From Istiophorus platypterus (lineage: Eukaryota; Chordata; Actinopteri; Istiophoriformes; Istiophoridae): a stretch of 64,000 nucleotides of DNA. Below, piece by piece: positions 10,746-22,030 of this stretch. The notes beneath the pieces were generated by a model that did no database searches, was not told where the DNA came from, and worked only from the letters and a program-made list of their open reading frames with translations. A program made the translations under genes and the position numbers. The stretch is taken from NCBI GenBank assembly GCA_016859345.1, contig JADGDC010000025.1, positions 1 to 64,000 on the forward strand, written 5' to 3'. How positions within the stretch are numbered: position 1 is the stretch's first letter; every line of letters starts with the position of its first letter.

Positions 10746-12044
10746 GTCCCAGAACGGTCTCATAATTTCCCTTCCTTGAGAGACCTGCGTTATCATCAGT
10801 AAGTCGCATCCCCAGTCCATCCACCTGTTTACAGAGTCTCATCTTCTGAGATATATATGTTTTAAAACCTCATCAATTGGACGGCTGGGATGTAAGAGAT
10901 TTTGACTCTGCACAAGGTACCCTCACCCTTTAGAGAGTGGTATCTTCTTTTCCTTCCTAATTACACCTGCGTTACCATTTGCAGGTGTGACCCCAGTCCA
11001 TCACTCTTATTTCCAAAGTGGCCAGAATTTGAACTTTGGGATGGTAGCCCTCACTACCGTCCTCAAACACTCATCTTCCGAGATGTATATCTATAGAAAC
11101 CTTGTCAATTAGATATCTGGGATTTGTGCAGCAAGTCAAATAAATCCAAGTCGTTCTTGAACTTTGTCAGCAAGATCTTGCATTGAGGCTGCCTTTTCAT
11201 TTTCGAAGAGATTTTTACTCTGCACGTGGCACCCTGTCCCTTTCCAGAATGGTCTCATAATTTCCTTCGTTAGGACACACGTGTTAAAATTTGCAAGGAA
11301 CGCAGCCTCAGTCCATCCACCTTTTACCAAAGTCGCCAGAATTTGAACTTTGGAATTGTAGCCCTCACTTCCATCCTCAAACACTCATCTTCTGAGATTT
11401 ACATCTATAGAAACCTCGTGGATGGTTTGGCTTTGTGCAACAAGTCAAATAAATCCAAGTCCTCCATATTTGCATCTTACCGCACTGCTTGCGTCGTTCT
11501 TGAACTTTGTCAGCAAGATCTTGTATTGAGGCCGCCTTTTCATTTTTGAAGAGATTTTGACTCTGCACACATCACCCTCACATTTTCAAGAGTGGTCTCT
11601 TCATTTCCTTCCTAATGACACCTGCGTTACCATTTGCAAGGTGTTCATCCATTTCAGCAGTCCACCTCCTCACCAGCCAAAGCCTTCTTGTTCCGTACCT
11701 TCCTTTTCAGGAGGCTTGTGTCAAAGGAGTAGTCTTCTCTTCTCCCTTACCCTTTCAAGAGTGGTCTCTTCTTTTCCTTCATAATTACACCTGCGTTACC
11801 TTTTGCAAGGTGTGTGACTCACGTCCATCCACCTGTTTCCAACGTCGCTAGAATTTTAAGTTTGGGATGGTATCCCTCGCTACCGTCCTCAAAAGCTCAT
11901 CTTCTGAGATATACATGTGTAAAAATCTCGTCAATTGGACGGCTGCGATTTAAGAGATTTTGACTCTCCACACATCACCCTCACCCTTTCAAGAATGGTC
12001 TCTTCATTTCCTTCCTAATGACACCTGCGTTATCATTTGCAAGG
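10746..12044 (+). repeat. A array with short F insert
   Basis: Short F at about 11,640-11,750. Near 11,150 a long A unit has lost the segment between aaatccaagtc and gttcttgaactttgtcagca that is present in the duplicate at 19,600, an internal deletion of about 24 bp or more. Confidence 0.8.
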
Positions 12045-12255
12045 TGTTCTGCCATTTCAGCAGTCCACCTACTCACCAGCCAAAGCCTTCCTGTTCCATA
12101 CCTTCCTTTTCAGGAGGCTTGTGTCAAAGGAGTAGTCTTCTCTTTGGGGGACTACCTGCTTGTTATCAATGCTCCATCCTCTCCTTGTCTTGAATGTTTA
12201 GGAGGCTCAATTTTCACGAGGGTAGCTAACATGGTTATTCCTCCTGGATAGGGGG
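12045..12255 (+). repeat. Full F module
   Basis: Full F with gccaaagccttcctgttcca and ggactacctgcttgttatca, ending in a G run at ggatagggggggg. The G-run length varies from copy to copy. Confidence 0.75.
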
Positions 12256-12440
12256 GGGTTTACCCTGACTTATTGCTTTCATACTTGCTGCCTCAAGGGG
12301 TTATCAGAAGCAACAGGGTAGGATTATATCTCATTCATCCATTCATTAATTAACTACCCTGTTCTATTATGGCAGAGGCTGCTGACCCTGGAGTCCTGCT
12401 GCGATTACAGGGACAGCCCGGTCCGAGATTTGCACCTTCT
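12256..12440 (+). repeat. P module, open frame
   Basis: Same module as at 6,891, but with gattacagg in place of gattatagg, so the ATG frame starting at 12,369 stays open into B. Confidence 0.7.
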
Positions 12441-12500
12441 CCTACGGATAACGAGAGCTCATGGAACCACACTTTTCAGGGCATGGGCCCCTCTCTCCGG
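12369..12500 (+). other. Candidate ATG-started exon ending at donor-like site
   Basis: The frame begins at an ATG with G at +4 and A at -3 (attATGg), reads MAEAADPGVLLRLQGQPGPR and continues about 24 codons to ccgg, where GTGAGT begins at 12,501. That is the layout of a first coding exon. I do not recognise the peptide, which has no visible domain, signal or membrane segment. If not spliced, the frame continues to a stop at 12,554 (61 codons). Seven of the nine P copies in the window are stopped or shifted, so a conserved protein is unlikely here. A chance open copy, or the remnant of a real exon caught in the repeat, are both possible. Confidence 0.2.
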
Positions 12501-12745
12501 GTGAGTTCATTCCAGGAAACCCTGCCCTTTACAAAGTGTTTTAATCACAACTAAGTGTGATTTTTAAGCAAAAAACTCTAATATTATCTTGAACTGTATA
12601 AACTGTAGTTTAAATTGAATCCCTGGTTTGTTTTGTTGCATAATGCAGAGTTCTGCTAGAAAATGTGAATTTTCTGACTTACCATCTGACCTGCGTAAAC
12701 CAGGTTTTAACAACGCTAGGTAGCTCTAGTCTGGCCAGTCATGGA
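12441..12745 (+). repeat. B module returning to A
   Basis: GGTGAGT at 12,500-12,506 is intact. The tail ends ctggccagtcatggatgata and switches to A (tctgcatcttgccgcactgc) instead of C. Confidence 0.8.
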
Positions 12746-13095
12746 TGATATCTGCATCTTGCCGCACTGCCTGTGTCGTTCTTGTTCTTTGTCAGCAAGA
12801 TCTTGTATTGAGGCTGTCTTTTCGTTTTTGAAGAGATTTTGACTCTGCTCATGGCACCCTGTCCCTTTCCGAAACGGTCTCATAATTTCCTTCCTTGGGA
12901 CACCCGCGTTATCATTGGTAAGGTGCGCAGCCCCAGTCCATCCACCTGTTAACAGATTCTCATCTTCTGAGATATGTATGTTTTATACCGTCCTCAAACA
13001 CCCATCTTCTGAGATGTACATCCATAGAAACCTCATCAATTGGACGGCTGGGATTTGTGCAGCGAGTCAAATAAGTCCAAGTCCTCCATATCTGA
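12746..13095 (+). repeat. A segment
   Basis: About one and a half A units, ending at ccatatctgaatctgg where inversion begins. Confidence 0.8.
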
Positions 13096-13180
13096 ATCTG
13101 GTGAGGAGGTGGATTGCTGAAATGGCAGAACACCTTGCAAATGGAAATGCGGGTTACATTAGGAAGGAAATGAAGAGACC
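13096..13180 (-). repeat. Truncated iA fused to P tail
   Basis: The inverted unit is cut after ggaaatgaagagacc and joined to tgctgcgattacagggacag of P. The identical join at about 21,603, 36,238 and 38,828 shows these four arose by duplication of one event. Confidence 0.85.
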
Positions 13181-13530
13181 TGCTGCGATTACAGGGACAG
13201 CCCGGTCCGAGACTTGCACCTTCTCCTACGGATAACGAGAGCTCACGGAACCACGCTTTTCAGGGCATGGGCCTCTCTCTCCGGGTGAGTTCATTCCAGG
13301 GAACCCTGCCCTTTACAAAGTATTTTAATTGCAAACAAGTGTGATTTTTAAGCAAAAACTCTAATATTATCTTGAATTGTATAAAATGTAGTTTAAATTG
13401 AATTCCTGGTTTGTTTTGTTGCATAATGCACAGTTGTACTAGAAAATGTCAACTTTCTGACTCATCCTCTAACCTGCATAAACCAGTTGTTAACACCGCT
13501 AGGTAGGTCTAGTCTGGCCAGTCAGGGATG
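13181..13530 (+). repeat. P tail plus B module
   Basis: Has the P tail (cggtccgagacttgcacctt) but no ATG part. GGTGAGT is intact. It exits to A at ccagtcagggatgatatctg. Confidence 0.8.
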
Positions 13531-13605
13531 ATATCTGCATCTTGCCGCACTGCCTGTGTCTTCCTGAACTTTGTCAACAAGATCTTGTATTGAGGCTGTC
13601 TTTTC
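13531..13605 (+). repeat. A fragment between two B modules
   Basis: Only about 75 bp of A (tgccgcactgcctgtgtctt to ttgaggctgtcttttcg) before B starts again at agataacgagaggtcatgg. The same minimal join is seen at 21,951-22,030 and 48,601-48,680. Confidence 0.8.
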
Positions 13606-14139
13606 GAGATAACGAGAGGTCATGGAACCACGCTTTTCAGGGCATGGGCCTCTCTTTCCGGGTGAGTTCGTTCCAGGGAACCCTGCCATTTACAAAGTGT
13701 TTTAATTACATATAAGTGTGATTTTTAAGCAAAAACTCTAATATTATCTTGAACTGTGCAAAGTGTAATTTAAATTGAATTCCTGTTTTTTGTTTTTTTT
13801 TTTGCATAACTCACAGTTCTACTAGAAAATGTGAATTTTCTGACTTACCATCTGACCTGCATAAACCAGTTGTTAACACCACGATGTAGCTCTAGTCTGG
13901 CCAGTCAGGGCTGAAGCTCCAGAGCCTCTCGGTTCCCTTTCACTCGGGATCCAAAAGCCATCTTTGAGAGGCAGTATCCCATTACTCCCATTACATGACC
14001 CCATGAACTGTAGAGACAACTCTTAAGCTGCAAGACAGCTGTGTAAAGGATAACCCACTGGCTCTGCTCCTCATCCCCTGGCTCTTTCTCCAAGCCCCCA
14101 ATCCTCTCTACCTGGTAATTATGACATCAGAGTTCTATG
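13606..14139 (+). repeat. B (oligo-T type) then C
   Basis: The B subtype with gagaggtcatgg has a T run of T6-G-T11 near 13,786-13,803. C has ttctccaagcccccaatcc (AG shifted by one relative to other copies) and exits to the T leader. Confidence 0.8.
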
Positions 14140-14589
14140 TCTGTCTTTGATGTCTGACATCAGAGTTCTTCATGACATCATACCTATAAGTGACATCACC
14201 AAAGAATGTGACTTTTTTTCTGTGATAATTGATTTTGTGCCCTCACAACTATGGACAGACCAACATTTCTGCATGTTTGTGTGTGTGACTGTGTGTGTGT
14301 GTGTGTGTGTGATTGTGTGTGCTTGTGTGTGTTTTTATGCTTTTGTGTCAGGGTTTGGCAATCTTCTATTGCAATACTGTGAAAGAGCAATGCCATTACA
14401 ATACCTCATATAATCACAACATGATCCCAATGCCCAATATGATAGTGAATTGACATATAGTCTAGGCATTAAGGGCCAAGGCTCCAGGGCATGTTGGGTT
14501 CCTCTCACTCAGGATCCAGATGCCATCTTTGATAAGCAGTATTCCGTTACACTACACGTTGCTTGAACGTGCCTGAGTGTACCTTTCAC
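14140..14589 (+). repeat. T leader, (TG)n and D cassette
   Basis: Leader from gatgtctgacatcagagttc through aagtgacatcaccaaagaat, then the TG tract, then full D to cttgaacgtgcctgagtgta. It matches the cassettes at 41.6 and 58.95 kb closely. Confidence 0.8.
14278..14333. repeat. (TG)n tract, short interrupted type
   Basis: TG repeats with gactg, gattg and gcttg interruptions, as at 59 and 41,739. Confidence 0.9.
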
Positions 14590-15909
14590 CTTTCTTCTTG
14601 AACTTTTTCTGCAAGATCCTATATTGGACCTGTCCCTTTCCAGAATGGTCTGCTAATTTCCTTCCTTACGACACCTGCGTTTTTATTTACAAGGTGTGTG
14701 GCCCCGGTCCATCCACCTGTTTACAGGGTCTCATCTTCTGAGATATATATGTTTTAAAACCTCGTCAGTTGGACGGCTGGGAAGTAAGAGATTTTGAATC
14801 CTCACACGGCACCCTCACCCTTTCAAGAGTGGTATCTTCTTTTCATTCCTAATGACACCTGCGTTACCTTTTGCAAGGTGTGCCCTGTGCCCGCAAGATC
14901 TTGTATTGAGGCTGTCTTTCATTTTTGAAGAGATTTTGACTCTGCACATGGCACCCTGTCCCTTTCCAGAATGGTCTCATAATTTCCTTCCTTAGAACAC
15001 CCACGTTATCATTTGAAAGGAACGCAGCCCCAGTCCATCCTCCTTTTTACATGCTCTCATCTTCTGAGATATAAATTTTTTTAATATCTCGTCAATCTGA
15101 CGGCTTGGATGTAAGAGAGTTTGACTCTGCACATGGCACCCTTACCCTTTCAACAGTGGTCTCTTCATTTCCTCTCTTATGACACCTGCGTTACCATTTG
15201 CATGGTGTGCGGCTCCAGTCCATCCACCTCTTTCCAAAGTTGCCAGAATTTGAACTATGGGATGGTAGCCCTCAATGCCGTCCTCATACAGTCAACTCAT
15301 GAGATGTACATCTAACCAACATCATTATTTTGATGGCTGGGATTTGTGCAGCCAGTTAGATAAGCCAGAATTCCTCCTTCTCTGCATCTTGCCGCACTGT
15401 CTGTGTCATTCTTTATCTTTGTCCGCAACATTTTGTTATTCAGGCTGACTTGTTCTTTTATGAGATTTTGACTCTGCACATGGCACCATGTACCTTTCCA
15501 AAACGGTCTCATAATTTCCTTCCTTAAGACACCCGCCTTATCATTGGTAAGGTGCGCAGCCCCAGTCCATCCACCTGTTTACAGAGTCTCATCTTCTGAG
15601 ATATATATGTTTTAAAACCTCATCAATTGGACGGCTGGGATGTAAGAGATTTTGACTCTGCACACGGCAGCCTCACCCTTTCAATAGTGGTATCTTCTTT
15701 TCCTTCCTAATGACACCTGCATTACCATTTGCAAGGTGTGTGGCCCAAGACCATCCACCTTTTTCCAAAGTGGCCAGAATTTGAACTTTGGGATGGTAGC
15801 CCTCACTACCATCTTCAAACACTCATCTTCTGAGATGTACATCTGTAGAAACCTCGTCATTTGGATGGCTGGGATTTGTGCAACAAGTCAAATAAGTCCA
15901 AGTCCTCCA
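14590..15909 (+). repeat. A array
   Basis: Distances between the tttgactctgc marks at about 14,936, 15,120, 15,472 and 15,651 are about 185, 352 and 180 bp, showing the short-long alternation. At about 14,880 roughly 200 bp present in the 42-kb and 59-kb copies is missing (aaggtgtg joins ccctgtgcccgc). Confidence 0.85.
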
Positions 15910-16090
15910 TATCTGAATCTGGTGAGGACGTGGACTGCTGGAATGGCAGAACACCTTGCAAATGGAAATGCAGTTGTCATTAGGAAGGAAATGAAGAGAC
16001 CACTCTTGAAAGGGGGAGGGTGCCATGTGCAGAGTCAAAATCTCTTACATCCCAGCCATCCAACTGACGAGGTTTCTGCACATGTAGAAA
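15910..16090 (-). repeat. iA inverted A unit
   Basis: Contains tgaaagggggagggtgccat. The stem aggtttct/agaaacct is kept, with loop gcacatgt, but the flanking cc/gg pair is lost because it ends aaccttctcctacggg. Confidence 0.85.
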
Positions 16091-16605
16091 CCTTCTCCTA
16101 CGGGTAACAAGACCACACTTTTCAGGGCATGGGCCTCTCTCTCCGGGTGAGTTCGTTGCAGGGAACCCTGCCCTTTACAAAGTATTTTAATTAATTATTT
16201 TAGTGTGAATTTTAAGCAAAAACTCTAATATTATATTGAACTGTATAAACTGTAGTTTAAATTGAATTCCTGCTTTGTTTCGTTGCATAATGTACAGTTC
16301 TACTAGAAAATGTGAATTTCCTGACTTACCATCTGACCTGCATAAACCAGTTGTTAACACTGCTAGGTAGCTCTAGTCTGGCCAGTCAGGGCTGAAGCTC
16401 CAGAGCCTCTCGGTTCCCTTTCACTCGGGAATCAAACGCCATCTTTGAGAGGCAGTATCCCATTACTCTACATGACCCCGTGAACTGTAGAGAAAACTCC
16501 TAAGCTGCAAGACAGCTGTGTAAAGGACAACCCACTGGCTCTGCTCCTCATCCCCTGGCTCTTTCTCCAGGCCCCCAATCCTCTCTGCCTGGTAATTATG
16601 ACATC
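16091..16605 (+). repeat. B then C modules
   Basis: This B subtype has acaagaccacacttttcagg, ttaattaattattttagtgt and a tail with gctttgtttcgttgcataat. It is the form that follows iA at 28.08, 43.66 and 61.1 kb. C has cgggaatcaaacgcc and exits to satellite. Confidence 0.8.
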
Positions 16606-17775
16606 AGAGTTCTATGTCTGTCTTTGGGCGCTGACATCAGAGGAATCTTTCTTTGATGTTTAAGGAGGACAGTCTAGGATCCTCGATATCACGGTTCTAA
16701 ATGTCTGCATCTAAGGAATATGCCATGGATGTGTCCACATCGAAGGAATCTTTGAAGTTAAATGAGTTCTGTCTGGAATCTTTCATATCATTGTCCTAAA
16801 TATTCCACATTAAAGGAATGTCTTTGATGTGTGTGTTTGGTGTTTAATGAGGTCTTTCTATGATCATGGTTCTAAATGTCCACATCAAAGGAGTCTTGCT
16901 TTAATGCATTTCTGTGGTGTTTAATGAGGTCTTTCTAGGATATTTGACATCATGCTTCAAAGTGTCCACATCAAAGGAATCTGTCTTTGAAGTCTGTCTT
17001 TGATATTTATTGAGGTCAGTCAATGATCTTTGACATCATGGTTCTAAGTGTCCACATCAAAGGAATCTGTCTTTGGTGTGTGTGTGATGTGTAATGATGT
17101 CTTTCCATGATCTTTGATATCATGGTTCTAAATGTCCACATCAAAGGAATCACTCTCTGACGGCTCTAAGTGTCCACATCAAAGGAATCTGTCATTGATG
17201 TCTTACTTTGATGTTTAATGAGAACAGACTCGGATCATTGATATCATGGTTCCGACTGTCCATATCAAAGGAAAACTTTCTTTGATATGTGTCGTTAATG
17301 TTTAATGAGGTCTGTCTTTGATCTTTGATATCATTGTTCCTACTGCCCATATCAAAGATATCTTTTCTTTAAGTCATTGTTTGATGTTTAATGTGGTCTA
17401 ATTATGATTTTTGATGTCGTGGTTCTACGTGTCCACATCAAACGAATATTTCTTTGATGTCTGTCACTGATCTTTAATGAGTTCTCTTTTGGATCTTTGA
17501 TATGGTCTTCAGTGTTTCAGATCAAAGGAATGTGTCTTTGATGTGTGTCTTTGGTGTTTAATGAGGTCTTTCAATGATATTTAATATCATGCTTCAAAGT
17601 GTCCACATCAAAGGAATCTGTCTTTGAAGTCCGTCTTTGATGTTTATTGAGGTCAGTCAATGATCTTTGACATCATGCTTCAAAGTGTCCACATCAAAGG
17701 AATTTGTCTGTGAAGTCTGTCTTTGATGTTTATTGAGGTCAGTCAATGATCTTTGACATCATGGTTCTAAGTGTC

Positions 17776-17803
17776 CACATCAAAGGAATCTGTCTTTGAT
17801 GTG
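17776..17803. repeat. Representative S1 hairpin 1 (10-bp perfect stem)
   Basis: Left arm CACATCAAAG at 17,776-17,785, loop gaatctgt, right arm CTTTGATGTG at 17,794-17,803. Arms are exact complements. The same form occurs in many S1 monomers, for example near 2,739, 29,979 and 62,707. Monomers of the tttgaagtctgt class have a weaker stem. Confidence 0.85.
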
Positions 17804-17829
17804 TGTCTTTGATGTGTAATGATGTCTTT

Positions 17830-17850
17830 CCATGATCTTTGATATCATGG
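17830..17850. repeat. Representative S1 hairpin 2 (7-bp stem)
   Basis: CCATGAT at 17,830-17,836, loop ctttgat, ATCATGG at 17,844-17,850. It lies 26 bp after hairpin 1 in the same 86-bp monomer. In the caatgatctttgacatcatg class a 5-bp ATGAT/ATCAT core remains. Confidence 0.75.
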
Positions 17851-18380
17851 TTCTAAATGTCCACATCAAAGGAATCACTCTCTGACGGCTCTGTCCACAT
17901 CAAAGGAATCTGTCATTGATGTCTTACTTTGATGTTTAATGAGAACAGTCTCGGATCATTGATATTGTCTTGGATTCCTTATAAATCTTTCTCTGATGTG
18001 TGTTTGATGTTTAATGAGGTCTGTCTTTGATCTTTGATATCATTGTTCCTACTGCCCATATCAAAGATATCTTTTCTTTAAGTCATTGTTTGATGTTTAA
18101 TGTGTCTAATTATGATTTTTGATGTCGTGGTTCTACGTGTCCACATCAAACGAATATTTTTTTGATGTCTGTCAATGATCTTTAATGAGTTCTCTCTTGG
18201 ATCTTTGATATGGTCTTAAGTGTTTCAGAGCAAAGGAATGTGTCTTTGATGTGTGTCATTGATGTGTAACGAGCTTTTTCCATAATCTTTGAAATCATGG
18301 TTGTAAGTGTCCACATTAATGGAATCTACTTTGATGTACAATGGGGTCTGTCTTTGATCTTTTATATACTGGTTCTAAGT

Positions 18381-19195
18381 TTCCACATGAAAGGAACCCT
18401 TTTTAATATCTTTCTTAGATGTCAAACATTAATATCATGTCAAACATCTTTGATGTCAGTTAAATACGTCCTTAATGTCTTCTTTGACTGAAGTTTTACC
18501 ATCGCAGGAATCTGTCCCTCATCTCTATCTCAGATGAAGAACTTCAAAAAAAGAAAACCATCTTTTATGTCCTTTGAAAACAAAGACTGACATAAAAGTA
18601 TTCCATCCTTTACGTCTAACTTTGATGTTGGAGATCACAGTTCTAAATGACGTCATGAAAGGAATCTGTCTCTGCTGTCAGCTTTGATGTTATGATATTT
18701 GACATCAGAGTTCTAAGGGTCAACATGAGAGGAATCCATCCTTGATTTCGTTCTTTGATGTAAAAAGTCAAAAATCCAGGAATGTCTTTTCAAAACAATG
18801 ATTGACACAAATGCAATGCATCCTTCAGATTTGACATCAGAGCTCTAGTTGACAACATCAAAAGAGTCTGTCTTTGACATCTGCTTTGAAATTTTATAGC
18901 TGCCTGTGTGGTAAGTCTATGATGTGTGACAATATAGTAGTGTGACCATTGAAGGAAACCATCGTTGATGTATGTAAAATTAAAAAAAAAACCTGCAAGA
19001 ACTGTCTTCCATGTCCTTTGAAAACAGAGATTGATATAAAAGTCTCCCATCCTTGAAGTTCCCCTGTGATGTTTGACATCAGGCTTCTAATTGACACTTT
19101 TAAGGGAATCTGCCTGTTATTTCTGCTTTGAGGTTAAATGTGTGCCTTTGAGGTACAGACCTCTATGATGTGTGACATCCAAGTTCTGTGTCCCA
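18381..19195 (+). repeat. S2 satellite block 3, truncated
   Basis: Same truncation and junction to A as block 2 (ccaagttctgtgtcccagaa), at an offset of about 8,445. Confidence 0.85.
18648..18655. promoter_or_regulatory. TGACGTCA (S2 copy 3)
   Basis: Intact CRE-like palindrome at the shared S2 position. Confidence 0.4.
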
Positions 19196-20464
19196 GAACG
19201 GTCTCATAATTTCCCTTCCTTGAGAGACCTGCGTTATCATCAGTAAGGTGCGCATCCCCAGTCCATCCACCTGTTTACAGAGTCTCATCTTCTGAGATAT
19301 ATATGTTTTAAAACCTCATCAATTGGACGGCTGGGATGTAAGAGATTTTGACTCTGCACAAGGTACCCTCACCCTTTCAAGAGTGGTATCTTCTTTTCCT
19401 TCCTAATTACACCTGCGTTACCATTTGCAAGGTGTGTGACCCCAGTCCATCACTCTTATTTCCAAAGTGGCCAGAATTTGAACTTTGGGATGGTAGCCCT
19501 CACTACCGTCCTCAAACACTCATCTTCCGAGATGTATATCTATAGAAACCTTGTCAATTAGATATCTGGGATTTGTGCAGCAAGTCAAATAAATCCAAGT
19601 CCTCCATATCTTCATCTCACCGCAATTTTTGCGTCGTTCTTGAACTTTGTCAGCAAGATCTTGCATTGAGGCTGCCTTTTCGTTTTCGAAGAGATTTTTA
19701 CTCTGCACGTGGCACCCTGTCCCTTTCCAGAATGGTCTCATAATTTCCTTCGTTAGGACACACGTGTTAAAATTTGCAAGGAACGCAGCCTCAGTCCATC
19801 CACCTTTTACCAAAGTCGCCAGAATGTGAACTTTGGGATTGTAGCCCTCACTACCATCCTCAAACACTCATCTTCTGAGATTTACATCTATAGAAACCTC
19901 GTCAATTGGATGGTTTCGTTCTTGAACTTTGTCAGCAAGATCTTGTATTGAGGCCGCCTTTTCATTTTTGAAGAGATTTTGACTCTGCACACATCACCCT
20001 CACATTTTCAAGAGTGGTCTCTTCATTTCCTTCCTAATGACACCTGCGTTACCATTTGCAAGGTGTTCTGCCATTTCAGCAGTCCACCTCCTCACCAGCC
20101 AAAGCCTTCTTGTTCCGTACCTTCCTTTTCAGGAGGCTTGTGTCAAAGGAGTAGTCTTCTCTTCTCCCTTACCCTTTCAAGAGTGGTCTCTTCTTTTCCT
20201 TCATAATTACACCTGCGTTACCTTTTGCAAGGTGTGTGACTCACGTCCATCCACCTGTTTCCAACGTCGCTAGAATTTTAAGTTTGGGATGGTATCCCTC
20301 GCTACCGTCCTCAAAAGCTCATCTTCTGAGATATACACGTGTAAAAATCTCGTCAATTGGACGGCTGCGATTTAAGAGATTTTGACTCTGCACACATCAC
20401 CCTCACCCTTTCAAGAATGGTCTCTTCATTTCCTTCCTAATGACACCTGCGTCATCATTTGCAA
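19196..20464 (+). repeat. A array with short F insert
   Basis: Near-copy of 10,746-12,044. Short F lies at about 20,060-20,170. The long A unit near 19,600 keeps the segment lost at 11,150, while about 60 bp of A is lost near 19,915 (gatggtttcgttcttgaac). Confidence 0.8.
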
Positions 20465-20865
20465 GGTGTTCTGCAATTTCAGCAGTCCACCTACTCACCA
20501 GCCAAAGCCTTCCTGTTCCATAACTTCCTTTTCAGGAGGCTTGTGTCAAAGGACTAGTCTTCTCTTTAGGGGACTACCTGCTTGTTATCAATGCTCCATC
20601 CTCTCCTTGTCTTGAATGTTTAGGAGGCTCAATTTTCACGAGGGTAGCTAACATGGTTATTCCTCCTGGATAGGGGGGGGTTTACCCTGACTTATTGCTT
20701 TCATACTTGCTGCCTCAAGGGGTTATCAGAAGCAACAGGGTAGGATTATATCTCATTCATCCATTCATTAATTAACTACCCTGTTCTATTATGGCAGAGG
20801 CTGCTGACCCTGGAGTCCTGCTGCGATTATAGGGACAGCCCGGTCCGAGATTTGCACCTTCTCCT
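20465..20865 (+). repeat. F then P modules, P frame stopped
   Basis: F has a T-to-A change (ccataacttccttttcagg) in the pyrimidine tract. P has ATG at 20,791 and the in-frame TAG at 20,830-20,832. Confidence 0.75.
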
Positions 20866-21165
20866 ACGGATAACGAGAGCTCACGGAACCACACTTTTCA
20901 GGGAATGGGCCCTCTCTCTCCGGGTGAGTTCATTCCAGGGAACCCTGCCCTTTACAAAGTGTTTTAATCACAACTAAGTGTGATTTTTAAGCAAAAACTC
21001 TAATATTATCTTGAACTGTATAAACTGTAGTTTAAATTGAATCCCTGGTTTGTTTTGTTGCATAATGCAAAGTTCTGCTAGAAAATGTGAATTTTCTGAC
21101 TTACCATCTGACCAGCGTAAACCAGTTGTTAACACCGCTAGGTAGCTCTAGTCTGGCCAGTCATG
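20866..21165 (+). repeat. B module returning to A
   Basis: GGTGAGT intact. It exits through ctggccagtcatggatgata to A. Confidence 0.8.
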
Positions 21166-21603
21166 GATGATATCTGCATCTTGCCGCACTGCCTGTGTCG
21201 TTCTTGTTCTTTGTCAGCAAGATCTTGTATTGAGGCTGTCTTTTCGTTTTTGAAGAGATTTTGACTCTGCTCATGGCACCCTGTCCCTTTCCGAAACGGT
21301 CTCATAATTTCCTTCCTTGGGACACCCGCGTTATCATTGGTAAGGTGCGCAGCCCCCCTCCATCCACCTGTTTACAGAGTCTCATCTTCTGAGATATGTA
21401 TGTTTTATACCGTCCTCAAACACCCATCTTCTGAGATGTACATCCATAGAAACCTCATCAATTGGACTGCTGGGATTTGTGCAGCGAGTCAAATAAGTCC
21501 AAGTCCTCCATATCTGAATCTGGTGAGGAGGTGGATTGCTGAAATGGCAGAACACCTTGCAAATGGAAATGCGGGTTACATTAGGAAGGAAATGAAGAGA
21601 CCT
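21166..21603 (+). repeat. A segment ending in truncated iA
   Basis: Direct A to about 21,515, then inverted A to ggaaatgaagagacc at 21,603, where the P tail begins. Duplicate of 12,746-13,180 at offset 8,422. Confidence 0.8.
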
Positions 21604-22030
21604 GCTGCGATTACAGGGACAGACCGGTCCGAGATTTGCACCTTCTCCTACGGATGACGAGAGCTCACGGAACCACGCTTTTCAGGGCATGGGCCTCTCT
21701 CTCTGGGTGAGTTCATTCCAGGGAACCCTGCCCTTTACAAAGTATTTTAATTGCAAACAAGTGTGATTTTTATGCAAAAACTCTAATATTATCTTGAATT
21801 GTATAAACTGTAGTTTAAATTGAATCCCTGGTTTTTTTTTGTTGCATAATGCAAAGTTCTGCTATAAAATGTGAATTTTCATACTTACCATCTGACCTGC
21901 GTAAACCAGTTGTTAACACCGCTAGGTAGGTCTAGTCTGGCCAGTCAGGGATGATATCTGCATCTTGCCGCACTGCCTGTGTCTTCCCTGAACTTTGTCA
22001 GCAAGATCTTGTATTGAGGCTGTCCTTTCG
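21604..22030 (+). repeat. P tail, B, then short A fragment
   Basis: B with ctctctgggtgagttcattc (T for C before the donor-like site). The A fragment of about 80 bp runs from about 21,951 to ttgaggctgtcctttcg. Confidence 0.8.

Larger units (their letters stand above)
16606..18380 (+). repeat. S1 satellite block 3
   Basis: Clean 86-bp spacing of gtgtccacatc at 17,599, 17,685, 17,771 and 17,857 (the last as atgtccacatc). The catatcaaag-type monomer is near 17,270. Confidence 0.9.

Noticed and set aside
13661..13680. CENP-B-box-like word in B (ttcgttccaggga)
   Set aside because: It matches TTCG and the central A but lacks the CGGG end of the canonical box, and most B copies have ttcattcc instead. 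No support for a centromeric function.
17599..17900. Regular direct repeats that might suggest CRISPR
   Set aside because: The 86-bp units are adjacent with no unique spacers, no cas-like genes are present, and the context is eukaryotic.
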